Below, one piece after another: positions 47,549-55,834 of a stretch of DNA of 64,000 nt (positions are counted from its first letter, which is position 1; every line of letters starts with the position of its first letter). The stretch is from Companilactobacillus kimchiensis (GTDB lineage: Bacteria; Bacillota; Bacilli; Lactobacillales; Lactobacillaceae). The DNA lies in NCBI RefSeq assembly GCF_001438805.1, contig NZ_JQCF01000004.1, forward strand, positions 1-64,000, given 5' to 3'. Both the position numbers and the translations under genes were made by a program. The notes beneath the pieces were generated by a model. It saw only the letters and a list, made by a program, of their open reading frames with translations, made no database searches and was not told where the DNA came from.

Positions 47549-48091
47549 ATGACTGATACAATTGAGTTCGGAAAAAGGATCAATCATCGTCCAATAACCA
47601 TCAGTTTGATTTTGAGTTTTATCGCTGGTGCATTAGGGTTCATCACCAACATCAAAATTTCGATATTATCATTTTTAAGTGTTTTATTTTTATTACTTTG
47701 CGTTTATTTTCCTATCAATTTACGAACACTTTTTGGACATTGGCAATTAGAAAACCATGGAATTTCGTATTATAAAATGAACTCCTATCGGGATAAGTTA
47801 AAATTAATTTTGTTTCCTAATAGTGTGGACTTCCAATTTATCAGCTTTTCACAAATTAAAAGCTTTCAGGTTATCGAACGTGAAACTACCTATTCACTGT
47901 CCGATATCTTAACTATTAAACCCGCTAAACAGTCATATTTTCCTTGGGCTAGAAAACCATTTCTGCTAAAACTCGAATTAAACAAAAGTGACATTTATTT
48001 GGACCTGTCATTTGATCAGCTGCATGATTCAAAAAACACCCTGTACCGTTTAAGTAACGTCTTAAAAGTTTTAGACCAAAAAATCAATTAA
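47549..48091 (+). CDS. Two-helix membrane hypothetical protein (180 aa)
   Basis: Residues 14-55 form two hydrophobic segments (ITISLILSFIAGALGFIT and a second one ending FPINL), then a soluble part of about 120 residues that looks strand-rich. This is the plan of small PH-like membrane proteins, but no family is recognised. AAGGAG precedes the ATG. It is divergent from yfcC and ends at a bidirectional terminator. Confidence 0.75.
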   Translation: MTDTIEFGKRINHRPITISLILSFIAGALGFITNIKISILSFLSVLFLLLCVYFPINLRTLFGHWQLENHGISYYKMNSYRDKLKLILFPNSVDFQFISFSQIKSFQVIERETTYSLSDILTIKPAKQSYFPWARKPFLLKLELNKSDIYLDLSFDQLHDSKNTLYRLSNVLKVLDQKIN

Positions 48092-48132
48092 AAAAGCTAA
48101 GATGAAATTTTAATTTTCATCTTAGCTTTTTT
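48090..48132. terminator. Bidirectional terminator
   Basis: AAAAAGCTAAGATGAAA pairs with TTTCATCTTAGCTTTTT. It separates the convergent genes at 47549 and 48131. Confidence 0.95.
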
Positions 48133-49474
48133 AATTGACTTTAATTGTTCCTGACTTAGCATGAACTGTCAGATTATATTGAGGGTCATTACCAACTGTA
48201 CCTTCTTTCAAACCCTGAACATCATGCTTAAAGGTTGCCACATTACTAATTTTGACTGTTCCACTTCTTGCCTCTAGGTCAAAATCATACGAATCACTAG
48301 TTGGCATCGACAACTTAACAGTTCCACTATTATTTTCAACCGAAATATCACCAATTATTTTAGCAAAATCAATTTTAATAATACCCGATTTTGCCCAAAC
48401 CTTTCCAGCACCACCCAGATCAATTCCCTTAATGGTTCCGCTTCTAGCTGAAATATTGTAATTGGAACTGAAAACATTATCCAATCTGACAACACCGCTT
48501 CTAGACTCTAAAGTTAATTCATCTTTGGCATTCACATCTTCCAACGTTACTTTACCGGAATTAGCATTGATCAATAAATGATCCAATTCAATATTGTGAG
48601 TATAAATCAACCCACTGCGAACATTGATCAAAACATCTTTCAAATTTTTTAGATCCATCATCTGTAAATTACCACTACGATTATTGATCCTAATATTCCC
48701 AGCAAAATCATTTGGTATCATGATTTGTACTTTTACTCTTAGTGGTAAAAAGTGTGGTATCCGTCCCTGAATAATTGTTAAAGTTCCATTAATTAACTCA
48801 GTTTTAACTTGGTAATCAGGATTGGAACGAGACATAAACTCACGAATAATAATTTTATCACCCGCTGTTGGTAAAATTTTGACCGTTGCGTCTTGATAAG
48901 CAATATCGATTTTATTAACTTCATCAGTCTTGAATTCATTAACATCAGTCATTGGTAATGATTCAACGTGAACTTCAGTTTCATAATTGTCATCATCAAA
49001 GTTGGCATTAAAATGATCAAAGGAACTTTTTTTAGGACCATTAAAATTAATTCCATCTTCATTAATGACCATATTGCCTAATTTAACCCCATTCTCATCG
49101 ATCCGCATCGTCTTACCATTATTGACAGTAATACCACTATCGTTAATATCCAAAACCTTGCCATTATCGATTCGAATGCTATCTTGGTCAATATCAATAT
49201 TATGTTCGTGAATTGTCTTATGATATTGGTTCTCTGAATCAGTTTTAGTTTCATTTAGAACTTGATTGATAACCTCATCAATATCACCAAATTCTTTGAA
49301 AGCTTGTGTTACTGCCTCAGACTCTGTAACTTCTTCAGTCAATTTATCCTCGGCCGAAGCAACCAAATCGGATGATAATTCTTCTTTTAATTCTTGTAAA
49401 TCTTTGGTATCCGGATAATCAGCGAATATTTTAGTTAATTTTTCATCAATTAATTTATTTAACAACTCATTCAT
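48131..49474 (-). CDS. DUF4097 (LiaG-like) protein with N-terminal helical domain
   Basis: A 447-aa protein. Residues 1-80 are helical and acidic (MNELLNKLIDEKLTKIF through AFKEFGDIDEVINQVL), as in DUF1700-type proteins that partner PadR regulators. Residues 180-447 are a long beta-helix-like DUF4097 region with repeated phrases (RSGTIKGIDL, SGIIKIDF, NSGTVKLS, KSGTIKV). No signal peptide or membrane segment is seen. It overlaps the PadR gene by 8 bases, the usual arrangement for envelope-stress PadR modules. Confidence 0.85.
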   Translation of the reverse strand: MNELLNKLIDEKLTKIFADYPDTKDLQELKEELSSDLVASAEDKLTEEVTESEAVTQAFKEFGDIDEVINQVLNETKTDSENQYHKTIHEHNIDIDQDSIRIDNGKVLDINDSGITVNNGKTMRIDENGVKLGNMVINEDGINFNGPKKSSFDHFNANFDDDNYETEVHVESLPMTDVNEFKTDEVNKIDIAYQDATVKILPTAGDKIIIREFMSRSNPDYQVKTELINGTLTIIQGRIPHFLPLRVKVQIMIPNDFAGNIRINNRSGNLQMMDLKNLKDVLINVRSGLIYTHNIELDHLLINANSGKVTLEDVNAKDELTLESRSGVVRLDNVFSSNYNISARSGTIKGIDLGGAGKVWAKSGIIKIDFAKIIGDISVENNSGTVKLSMPTSDSYDFDLEARSGTVKISNVATFKHDVQGLKEGTVGNDPQYNLTVHAKSGTIKVN

Positions 49475-49817
49475 GATTCTCGATCCTTCCTAAAATCAAA
49501 TTGTCGATCACACCTTTAGCAAAATCCCAGGCTTTAATATTCTCAGCCAAGGTTGTTTTTCCTTGAGTGGTTATTTGATAATACTTGCGGCGGCCACCTT
49601 GGCTTTCATCACCCCAATAACTGGAAATATCACCATTCTTTTCTAATCGTCTGAAAACTGTATAAAGTGTAGCTTCATTCAGTTCATAAGCCTCATGGCT
49701 TAATTCCTTAACCATCTTGGCAATCTCATAACCATAACTATCGCCTTGATTCAGAATATTTAATACGATGGTTGTGGTATGGCCTCGAATAATATCCTTC
49801 GAAATTAATGGTTTCAT
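49467..49817 (-). CDS. PadR-family transcriptional regulator
   Basis: A 116-aa winged-helix regulator: DSYGYEIAKMVKEL and NEATLYTVFRRLEKNGDISSYW followed by GGRRKYYQIT, the PadR hallmark. The C-terminal helix would dimerise it. It probably represses its own operon with the DUF4097 gene; the inverted repeat over its promoter fits that. AGGTAAG precedes the ATG. Confidence 0.9.
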   Translation of the reverse strand: MKPLISKDIIRGHTTTIVLNILNQGDSYGYEIAKMVKELSHEAYELNEATLYTVFRRLEKNGDISSYWGDESQGGRRKYYQITTQGKTTLAENIKAWDFAKGVIDNLILGRIENHE

Positions 49818-49844
49818 TGTTCTTACCTACCTTCATTTCTATAA

Positions 49845-49877
49845 TGATAATTTATCACCAATTACTGTGTGTGTCAA
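49845..49877 (-). promoter_or_regulatory. padR promoter with operator-like inverted repeat
   Basis: TTGACA (49872-49877) and TAAATT (49849-49854) are 17 bases apart on the minus strand. TGATAA-A-TTATCA (49845-49857) is an inverted repeat over the -10, and CAATTAC/GTAATTG flanks the -35. Self-repression by PadR is inferred. Confidence 0.6.
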
Positions 49878-49913
49878 AGTAATTGTTTCAAGTAAGTATT
49901 TTATTGTAAGAAA

Positions 49914-49949
49914 CAAAAAAATACAGTAATCTAAAAAACGATCACTGCA
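49914..49949 (-). terminator. Terminator after thioesterase gene
   Basis: TGCAGTGATC pairs with GATTACTGTA (one G-T) around GTTTTTTA on the minus strand, then seven T. It resembles the hairpin at 20849-20893 in sequence. Confidence 0.75.
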
Positions 49950-49987
49950 GCTTGTTTACCATAACGCCAGAAGGCTTGTTCTATTCT

Positions 49988-50485
49988 TTAGTCCATGGTC
50001 AAATGACTCATAAATTCATCTTTTTGTAAGTAATCCTGTTGCCGTTGTCTCAGACGTTCATCAAAACCTGCACAAAGATACTTTTCTTCATCTGTTTCAG
50101 GAAAAATTTTAGGCAATTCAATCTGGCCAGCTGAACGCAAAGTCATCAACGTACAAAAACTAGTAAAAGCAATTTCCGTCACGTCTGTTTTTAAATCGTG
50201 ACTGATGATCTTAGTAAAGACCTCAATTTGGCGGTCGCTAACACCTGTCACAAACGATTCCATCTTAATATACTTATCCGTCGTAATGGGACGCCAGAAA
50301 TTAATATGATCATATCCAACTGTTGCAATTTTGGCATGGACTAATTTAAAACTGGCTAATCCAGCATTTTCATCCAGTAAACTGAGTGTTTTACCACCAA
50401 AAAGAGTTTGTTTATCATTTAAATCACCATCAAAAATAATTCTTTCACTGACAGTTCGTGTTTGTTGACATGTTTTTTGTCCCAT
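49988..50485 (-). CDS. Acyl-CoA thioesterase, hotdog fold
   Basis: A 165-aa single-hotdog thioesterase of the YciA/BACH-like group: DLNDKQTLFGGKTLSLLDENAG carries the family's NHxGxxxGG-like helix region with the active-site Asp/Asn, followed by ATVGYDHINFWRPI. It would cleave acyl-CoA thioesters, keeping CoA or fatty acid balance. The ATG follows AGAGGTAAATT. Substrate unknown. Confidence 0.83.
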   Translation of the reverse strand: MGQKTCQQTRTVSERIIFDGDLNDKQTLFGGKTLSLLDENAGLASFKLVHAKIATVGYDHINFWRPITTDKYIKMESFVTGVSDRQIEVFTKIISHDLKTDVTEIAFTSFCTLMTLRSAGQIELPKIFPETDEEKYLCAGFDERLRQRQQDYLQKDEFMSHLTMD

Positions 50486-50620
50486 AATTTACCTCTCAAG
50501 TAATTGTAACTTTTTGAAATATTATTTAGCAATTATTTTTTAATCAAATATAACTACTAAATCAATTAAAATTGTTAAAACTATATTATTATAGAAGTAA
50601 TACATCTCTGGAGGAATAAT

Positions 50621-50884
50621 ATGGCTTTTCTACTTTGGTACACAAATTATTTTATCGATATAACTTCAAAAAATCTTGTCGATCCTAAAACCATCAAAAC
50701 TATTGCTGAACTAGGTGACGTTACTGCTAACGGTGACTTTTCAGCTTGGCACGTCAAATCACAATTGGCTGAAGATGATTTCAAAAGACACTTAGATAAA
50801 ATCCTAATCGATAACACTGAGATCGACCCTATCGATGTCACTGTAACTAAAGGGATTGATGGTGGTCCTTTAAAGATGCTCTAA
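50621..50884 (+). CDS. Hypothetical protein (87 aa)
   Basis: A small protein starting with an aromatic stretch (MAFLLWYTNYFIDI) and then a mixed acidic part with TAELGDVTANGDFSAWHVKS-like phrases. No membrane span long enough and no family recognised. AGGAGG (CTGGAGGAATA) directly before the ATG and a clean terminator after the stop support it as a real, separately expressed gene. Confidence 0.7.
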   Translation: MAFLLWYTNYFIDITSKNLVDPKTIKTIAELGDVTANGDFSAWHVKSQLAEDDFKRHLDKILIDNTEIDPIDVTVTKGIDGGPLKML

Positions 50885-50885
50885 G

Positions 50886-50915
50886 CGAAATTGATATTTA
50901 TCAGTTTCGTTTTTT
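50886..50915 (+). terminator. Terminator after 87-aa gene
   Basis: CGAAATTGATA and TATCAGTTTCG pair around TT, followed by TTTTTT. Confidence 0.85.
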
Positions 50916-50999
50916 ATTGCTTCTAGATAGGCTGTCATTAGCAACCGCTTGCGAAACATTATATAATGAATGAAATTACTTTAAAAAGGAAGTTATTCT

Positions 51000-52589
51000 A
51001 TGATTATAATTGCACTTTCCGCTGTTATTTTACCCTTGATTTTACTAGGCATTCTCAATATGCCGGCAACCAAAGGGATGTCGATCAGTGCATTAATTGT
51101 TTTATTAGAGGGATTTTTCATTTGGAAAATGCCCTTTAAGGTCCTCTTAGCTTCAATTTTTCAATCAATTCATAAATCATTACCAATCCTATGGATTCTA
51201 TTTGGAGCTCTAATGATGCTCAACATGTTACAACATACCAGGGCAATTGATCGTATCAATTCTGGCTTTCATTCACTATCGGCAGATATGCGTTTACAGG
51301 TCATCTTAGTGGCTTTCCTTTTTGGCGGTTTAATTGAAGGTGTTTCTGGATTCGGAACGCCTGCTATGGTTACTGCCCCTTTAATGATTGCTTTAGGATT
51401 TTCACCAATGGCCGCTGTTACCTTAGCACTGGTAGCCGATTCAACGCCTGCTTCCTTTGGTGCCGTTGGAACCCCTTTGACCGTTGGATTAAGTAACGTC
51501 AGTGAAAAAGCCGATTTTCTCAATGCCATCGGTCGTCAAATCACCCAGCTCGATCTTTTCTCAGGTGTTTTTATGCCGCTGATCCTAATCTTCATGCTGA
51601 CTTTTCTCTTTGGTAAAAAAGATGGTCATAATCTAAAGGACTGGCTTGTTTTAGTACCCTGGACACTTTTCATTGGAATTGTTTATAGTCTGTCAGCTTT
51701 ATTGATATCCTTCACTATCAGTTATGAATTTGTTTCGATTCTAGCACCATTTATCACTATAATTATTGCTATTATAACTATTAAATTAAAATTTCTTCTA
51801 CCAAAAACTGTTTTTGAACATCCCTGGACTACTTCCACCAAAGAAATTAAAACTACGACTAATTCAATGTCTTTGTTAACAGCCTGGGCACCTTATATCT
51901 TTGTTATCTTATTACTGCTGGCGACTCGTACAATCATGCCATTAAAGAATTTTTTAGTTAATAATATTAATCTGTCTTGGAAAAACATTTTAGGTTTCGC
52001 TCAAATTAATTCGGATTGGGAATTTCTCTACTCACCGGGAACATTGTTAACCATCGCCGTCCTCTTTGGATTATTGATTCAAGCCAAGACTTTGAAGAGT
52101 TTTCTTCCAACTGCTAAAAAAGTTGTCTTTTCAATGAAATCAACTGCTTTAGCTTTAATTGTTACATTGATCATGGTCCAAATCTTTACCAATTCAGAAT
52201 TAAATCTAGCAAAATTACCTAGTATGCCCGTCTATATTGCTCAAATCATTTCCAAATATTTATCATCAATCTGGATCATCATTGCTCCTTTCTTGGGTCA
52301 ATTAGGTTCATTTGTTACTGGAAGTACCACCGTTTCCACTTTGACCTTTGGTCAGATTCAAGCAGATATTGCGACTAATGCTCAGGTCAACAAAGAACTT
52401 GTTCTAGCTGCACAATTGATTGGTGCTGCCGCTGGTAATATGATTTGTGTTCATAACATTGTTTCTGTTAGTTCTGTAGTTGGACTCTCTGGTCAAGAGG
52501 GAAATATTCTTAGAAAAACAGTCCTACCAGCACTGTTATATGGGTTATTAGTTGGTATCGTTGGATTCATCTTTACTTTATTCATGTAA
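51000..52589 (+). CDS. lctP: L-lactate permease (LldP/LctP family)
   Basis: A 529-aa membrane protein with about 13 hydrophobic segments. Family motifs: LIEGVSGFGTPAMVTAPLM near residue 115, DSTPASFGAVGTPLTVGL near 150, GSFVTGSTTVSTLTFG near 440 and QLIGAAAGNMICVHNIV near 475. It moves lactate (and glycolate) with protons. TATAAT lies about 35 bases before the ATG, with a poor -35, and AAGGAAG is the RBS. It might export or take back the lactate made by MleS and glycolysis. Confidence 0.88.
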   Translation: MIIIALSAVILPLILLGILNMPATKGMSISALIVLLEGFFIWKMPFKVLLASIFQSIHKSLPILWILFGALMMLNMLQHTRAIDRINSGFHSLSADMRLQVILVAFLFGGLIEGVSGFGTPAMVTAPLMIALGFSPMAAVTLALVADSTPASFGAVGTPLTVGLSNVSEKADFLNAIGRQITQLDLFSGVFMPLILIFMLTFLFGKKDGHNLKDWLVLVPWTLFIGIVYSLSALLISFTISYEFVSILAPFITIIIAIITIKLKFLLPKTVFEHPWTTSTKEIKTTTNSMSLLTAWAPYIFVILLLLATRTIMPLKNFLVNNINLSWKNILGFAQINSDWEFLYSPGTLLTIAVLFGLLIQAKTLKSFLPTAKKVVFSMKSTALALIVTLIMVQIFTNSELNLAKLPSMPVYIAQIISKYLSSIWIIIAPFLGQLGSFVTGSTTVSTLTFGQIQADIATNAQVNKELVLAAQLIGAAAGNMICVHNIVSVSSVVGLSGQEGNILRKTVLPALLYGLLVGIVGFIFTLFM

Positions 52590-52778
52590 CCAAAAAATGA
52601 ATCCTCTGGTCATTGATGCCATCCCTAGTTTTCACAGTTGTATCTAATGGTTGATAAGGGTGATTTTTTTACTTGAACCCAAGTCCCATTATTAAATTCT
52701 CTAATGCATATTAGGATAGCTTGATAAAAATAAATGTTATTATTCATGCATATACTAATGCTTCAGGGAGGTAATCTC

Positions 52779-53150
52779 ATGGAAATCGGTTCACTTGCTG
52801 AATGGGTTGAAGGTTGCGGTGAATTACTAGCTGTTTCCGTTGCTCTTTTCTTACCTTATTACCAACAAAGAAAGGCCAATAGGGAAAAAAATCAACGTGC
52901 TAAACAAGTTATCATTGGTACTGCTAGTGCACTTTTAAATCAAGGAAAGATTCAAAATTCAATCAATTATAAAGAATTACAACAATTTATTTCCATTTAC
53001 TCAGTTCTAGCTACTAATAGCAAAATTATTACGATTATTGAATTGGGTGATGATATTTTGGATACTATTGGTGACAACAATGAACTAAACGATGATCAAA
53101 AAAAACAAATTCAGAGCAGTATTGATCAATTAAAAACTGTTAAATCATAA
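52779..53150 (+). CDS. Small single-helix membrane protein (123 aa)
   Basis: The N-terminus has one hydrophobic segment (about residues 14-30, EGCGELLAVSVALFLPYY) then a strongly basic stretch (QQRKANREKNQRAK), so the rest (32-123) is likely inside the cell; the tail is helical and charged. The W..G..LAV.VAL.LP pattern recalls a membrane anchor common in small lactic bacterial proteins. The ATG at 52779 follows GGGAGG; a longer reading has no RBS. No family recognised. Confidence 0.7.
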   Translation: MEIGSLAEWVEGCGELLAVSVALFLPYYQQRKANREKNQRAKQVIIGTASALLNQGKIQNSINYKELQQFISIYSVLATNSKIITIIELGDDILDTIGDNNELNDDQKKQIQSSIDQLKTVKS

Positions 53151-53199
53151 AAAAGTAAAAGGATCACTCGGTAGACTGGAGTGATCCTTTTTACTTTTT
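53150..53199 (+). terminator. Terminator after 123-aa gene
   Basis: AAAAAGTAAAAGGATCACTC pairs with GAGTGATCCTTTTTACTTTTT. Confidence 0.95.
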
Positions 53200-53300
53200 A
53201 TGACTCAGTGTTGACTGATAACACCGCTATAATACTACAACCCAATATTAGTAAACTTGAAATATCAAGCTATGAAAGGCAACGCTTTCTAAAAAAGGAC

Positions 53301-53334
53301 AAAAAAATAAGCCATCAAACTTCACAATGGCTTA
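53301..53334 (-). terminator. Terminator of the pyr operon
   Basis: TAAGCCAT (53308-53315) and ATGGCTTA (53327-53334) pair; a run of seven T follows on the minus strand. It lies beyond the pyrD stop. Confidence 0.85.
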
Positions 53335-53343
53335 GCTGGCAGC

Positions 53344-54489
53344 CTATTCAGCATGAAATGAGGCGCCTGAATTGGCATCTAATTCAATTTTTTTTGTTTC
53401 ATCAATATCGGTGATTTTAATATTAGTCTTATCCCTTACTGGAGCGTCCGCAATTGCAGCCGAATAGCTTAAATTAACTTGTTCGGCAGATAAATATTGA
53501 TTGATTTTTTCCAAAAACATTGGTCCATTATAGATAAAACCTGTATAAACTTGGATTAGATTGGCGCCAGCAACTAAAGCCGCCTTGGCATCTTCTGGAG
53601 TAAAAACCCCACCTGAAAACATAATTGGCAAATCAGGAAAATTTTCTCGAATACTCTTAGTTAAACTCAATGACTTCTTGAAGATTGGCTTACCGCTGAG
53701 ACCACCACCTTCAATTCGATGTTCTGATTTTAAGTTATCGTGTACAGAACTTGGATTTGAGGCAGTATTAGTTAAAATAACCCCATCCATTAAACCAGCA
53801 GTTTCCTTCAATAATTCAATCAATTGTTCAGGTGTGATGTCATTCCCAAATTTGCAAAAAACTGGTTCCTTAATATGTAAGTTATGAATTTTTTCTAATA
53901 AACGTTTTGCAACTGGAGCCTCTTGTAAAGTGGTAACGCCCTTTTGATTGGGGCAGCTTTGGTTCAAGGCAATATAATCGCCAAATGAATGAATTTCTTT
54001 AATATCAGCCACCATTTCATCAATCATTTCTTCACTATTCAAACCATGTCCAGGGGCGACACTGATACCAATTTTGACATGCTTAGGAGTATTAGCCAGA
54101 TGTTTTCTGGTTGTTTCAACACCCAAATTATTCAAACCCATACGATTGATAATGGCCTTATCTTCAGGCAAACGAAAAATCCGTTTTTTTTCATTTCCAG
54201 GTTGTTCATTCTTAGTAATGCTACCAATTTCAACGAAACCAGCTCCTAAAGCACCTAAGCTATTGTAAAATTCAGCTTTTTTATCAAATCCAGCCGCAAT
54301 CCCAATAGGTGAATCAAAGGTTACCCCTTTAACAGTTACTTTGAGATCAGCTCTTTTTTTAGTTAAAAACATTGTCCTTAAAACTTGTGGTGTTTTATTA
54401 AACATTTTTAAACCAGCTGCCACTAAATGATGATCGACTTCAGGATCAATTTTAAAGATAGCCGGACGAACAATTTTATATAAGTCCAT
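53344..54489 (-). CDS. pyrD: Dihydroorotate dehydrogenase, class 2 type with Cys
   Basis: A 381-aa FMN enzyme oxidising dihydroorotate to orotate. The N-terminal helical extension (about residues 1-45), GIAAGFDKKAE, NRMGLNN and IEGGGLSGKP are class 2 (membrane, quinone-linked) features. At the catalytic base, where class 2 has Ser (NISSPN), this protein has Cys179 in LNQSCPN, like class 1. It also has a C-terminal tail of about 45 residues beyond the usual end (337-381). Last gene of pyrBCFED; ATG overlaps the pyrE stop by one base. Confidence 0.9.
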   Translation of the reverse strand: MDLYKIVRPAIFKIDPEVDHHLVAAGLKMFNKTPQVLRTMFLTKKRADLKVTVKGVTFDSPIGIAAGFDKKAEFYNSLGALGAGFVEIGSITKNEQPGNEKKRIFRLPEDKAIINRMGLNNLGVETTRKHLANTPKHVKIGISVAPGHGLNSEEMIDEMVADIKEIHSFGDYIALNQSCPNQKGVTTLQEAPVAKRLLEKIHNLHIKEPVFCKFGNDITPEQLIELLKETAGLMDGVILTNTASNPSSVHDNLKSEHRIEGGGLSGKPIFKKSLSLTKSIRENFPDLPIMFSGGVFTPEDAKAALVAGANLIQVYTGFIYNGPMFLEKINQYLSAEQVNLSYSAAIADAPVRDKTNIKITDIDETKKIELDANSGASFHAE

Positions 54490-55127
54490 TATTTACCCCA
54501 ACTTTCTGGCGCTTGATACCATTGTTGCAACAATTCCATGTCACTTTCTTCAACATAAGATTCTTGTTGAGCAACTTTGATCATAGTTGGATAGTCAGTC
54601 AAAGTAAATAATTGAGTCTTCGCATCGGCAAAGTTCTTCGTACTTTCTGGGAGGTCATAGGAGAAAATGGCAACCGTTCCGATAACTTCTCCACCCTCTT
54701 CTCGAATCGCTTTGACAGCCTTTAAAATACTGCCACCAGTTGAAATTAAGTCATCAATCAAAACAACTTTGTCACCCTTTTGACAGCGACCTTCAATTTG
54801 GCTTTTCTTACCATGATCCTTTTTTTGAGGGCGTACATAATTCAGTGGTAAATTCAAAATATTAGAAACCCCAGTAGCGTGAGGAATTCCAGCCGTAGCC
54901 ACTCCTCCGATTACTTCAACCTCAGGATATTTTTCCATAATTAAATCAGCCAAATCATGGGCAATTGTTTGGCGAAAATCTGGATAAGCAATCGTTAAAC
55001 GATTATCGGTATAAATCGGTGACTTAATACCACTGGCCCAAGTAAAAGGCTCTTTGGGACTGAGTGTGACCGCCTTAATTTTTAATAATTGACCTGCTAT
55101 ATTATCGGCAACTGCTTTTTTATCCAT
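54489..55127 (-). CDS. pyrE: Orotate phosphoribosyltransferase
   Basis: A 212-aa type I PRTase joining orotate and PRPP to orotidylate. The PRPP loop is VVLIDDLISTGGSI (with the two Asp) and the flexible loop RPQKKDHGKKSQIEG. FTWASGIKSPIYTDNR near residue 25 binds substrate. It overlaps pyrF by one base and pyrD by one base, so translation is coupled. Confidence 0.95.
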   Translation of the reverse strand: MDKKAVADNIAGQLLKIKAVTLSPKEPFTWASGIKSPIYTDNRLTIAYPDFRQTIAHDLADLIMEKYPEVEVIGGVATAGIPHATGVSNILNLPLNYVRPQKKDHGKKSQIEGRCQKGDKVVLIDDLISTGGSILKAVKAIREEGGEVIGTVAIFSYDLPESTKNFADAKTQLFTLTDYPTMIKVAQQESYVEESDMELLQQWYQAPESWGK

Positions 55128-55819
55128 TATTTATTCCACTCCTCGCAAATATTCATGTACGCTTGATAACCATTTGAAGCTTGAGTTATTGGACGACCAA
55201 CAACGATACCATCACTGCCTAAACTTCTTGCCTGAGCTGGTGTAGCAACACGTTTTTGATCACCAACTTGAGCTGACTTGGGTCTAATACCTGGGGTTAC
55301 ACAGAGAAAATCAGAACTAGTAACTTCTTTGATCATTGGAACTTCCAGAGCTGATGAAATTACTCCGTCGGCGCCATTATCATAGGCTAATTTTGCTAGA
55401 TGTGTCACATAATCTTGTGACTTTAAAGGAACTTGCAATTCATGGGCTAATTCAGTTTGTCCTAAGGATGTCAGTTGCGTCACAGCCAATAATTTAGTAA
55501 CTGATCCATCTAATCCAGCCTTGGCAGCCGCAATCATCTCAGCACCACCACTAGCATGGACTGTTAACATTTGAACATCCCATTTAGCAATCATTTCACA
55601 GGTTCTTTTAACCGTATTGGGAATATCGTGTAGTTTCAAATCCAAGAAAAAATTATAACCACGATCTCTGAGACTTTTAACAAATGGATATCCAAATTGA
55701 CAGAACATTTCCAAGCCAATCTTCAAAAACAATTTCTCATCTTTCGGAAACTGATTCAAAAAATTGATACATTCAAAGTCATCTGCAAAATCTAGCGCTA
55801 CTATTACTGGTTTGTTCAT
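55127..55819 (-). CDS. pyrF: Orotidine 5'-phosphate decarboxylase
   Basis: A 230-aa TIM barrel enzyme converting OMP to UMP. The catalytic tetrad lies in FFLDLKLHDIPNTV; VALDFADD at the start and GIRPKSAQVGDQKR and GSDGIVVGRPIT in the phosphate site are also typical. It starts 16 bases after pyrC. Confidence 0.95.
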   Translation of the reverse strand: MNKPVIVALDFADDFECINFLNQFPKDEKLFLKIGLEMFCQFGYPFVKSLRDRGYNFFLDLKLHDIPNTVKRTCEMIAKWDVQMLTVHASGGAEMIAAAKAGLDGSVTKLLAVTQLTSLGQTELAHELQVPLKSQDYVTHLAKLAYDNGADGVISSALEVPMIKEVTSSDFLCVTPGIRPKSAQVGDQKRVATPAQARSLGSDGIVVGRPITQASNGYQAYMNICEEWNK

Positions 55820-55834
55820 CTTTACCCCTACCCT

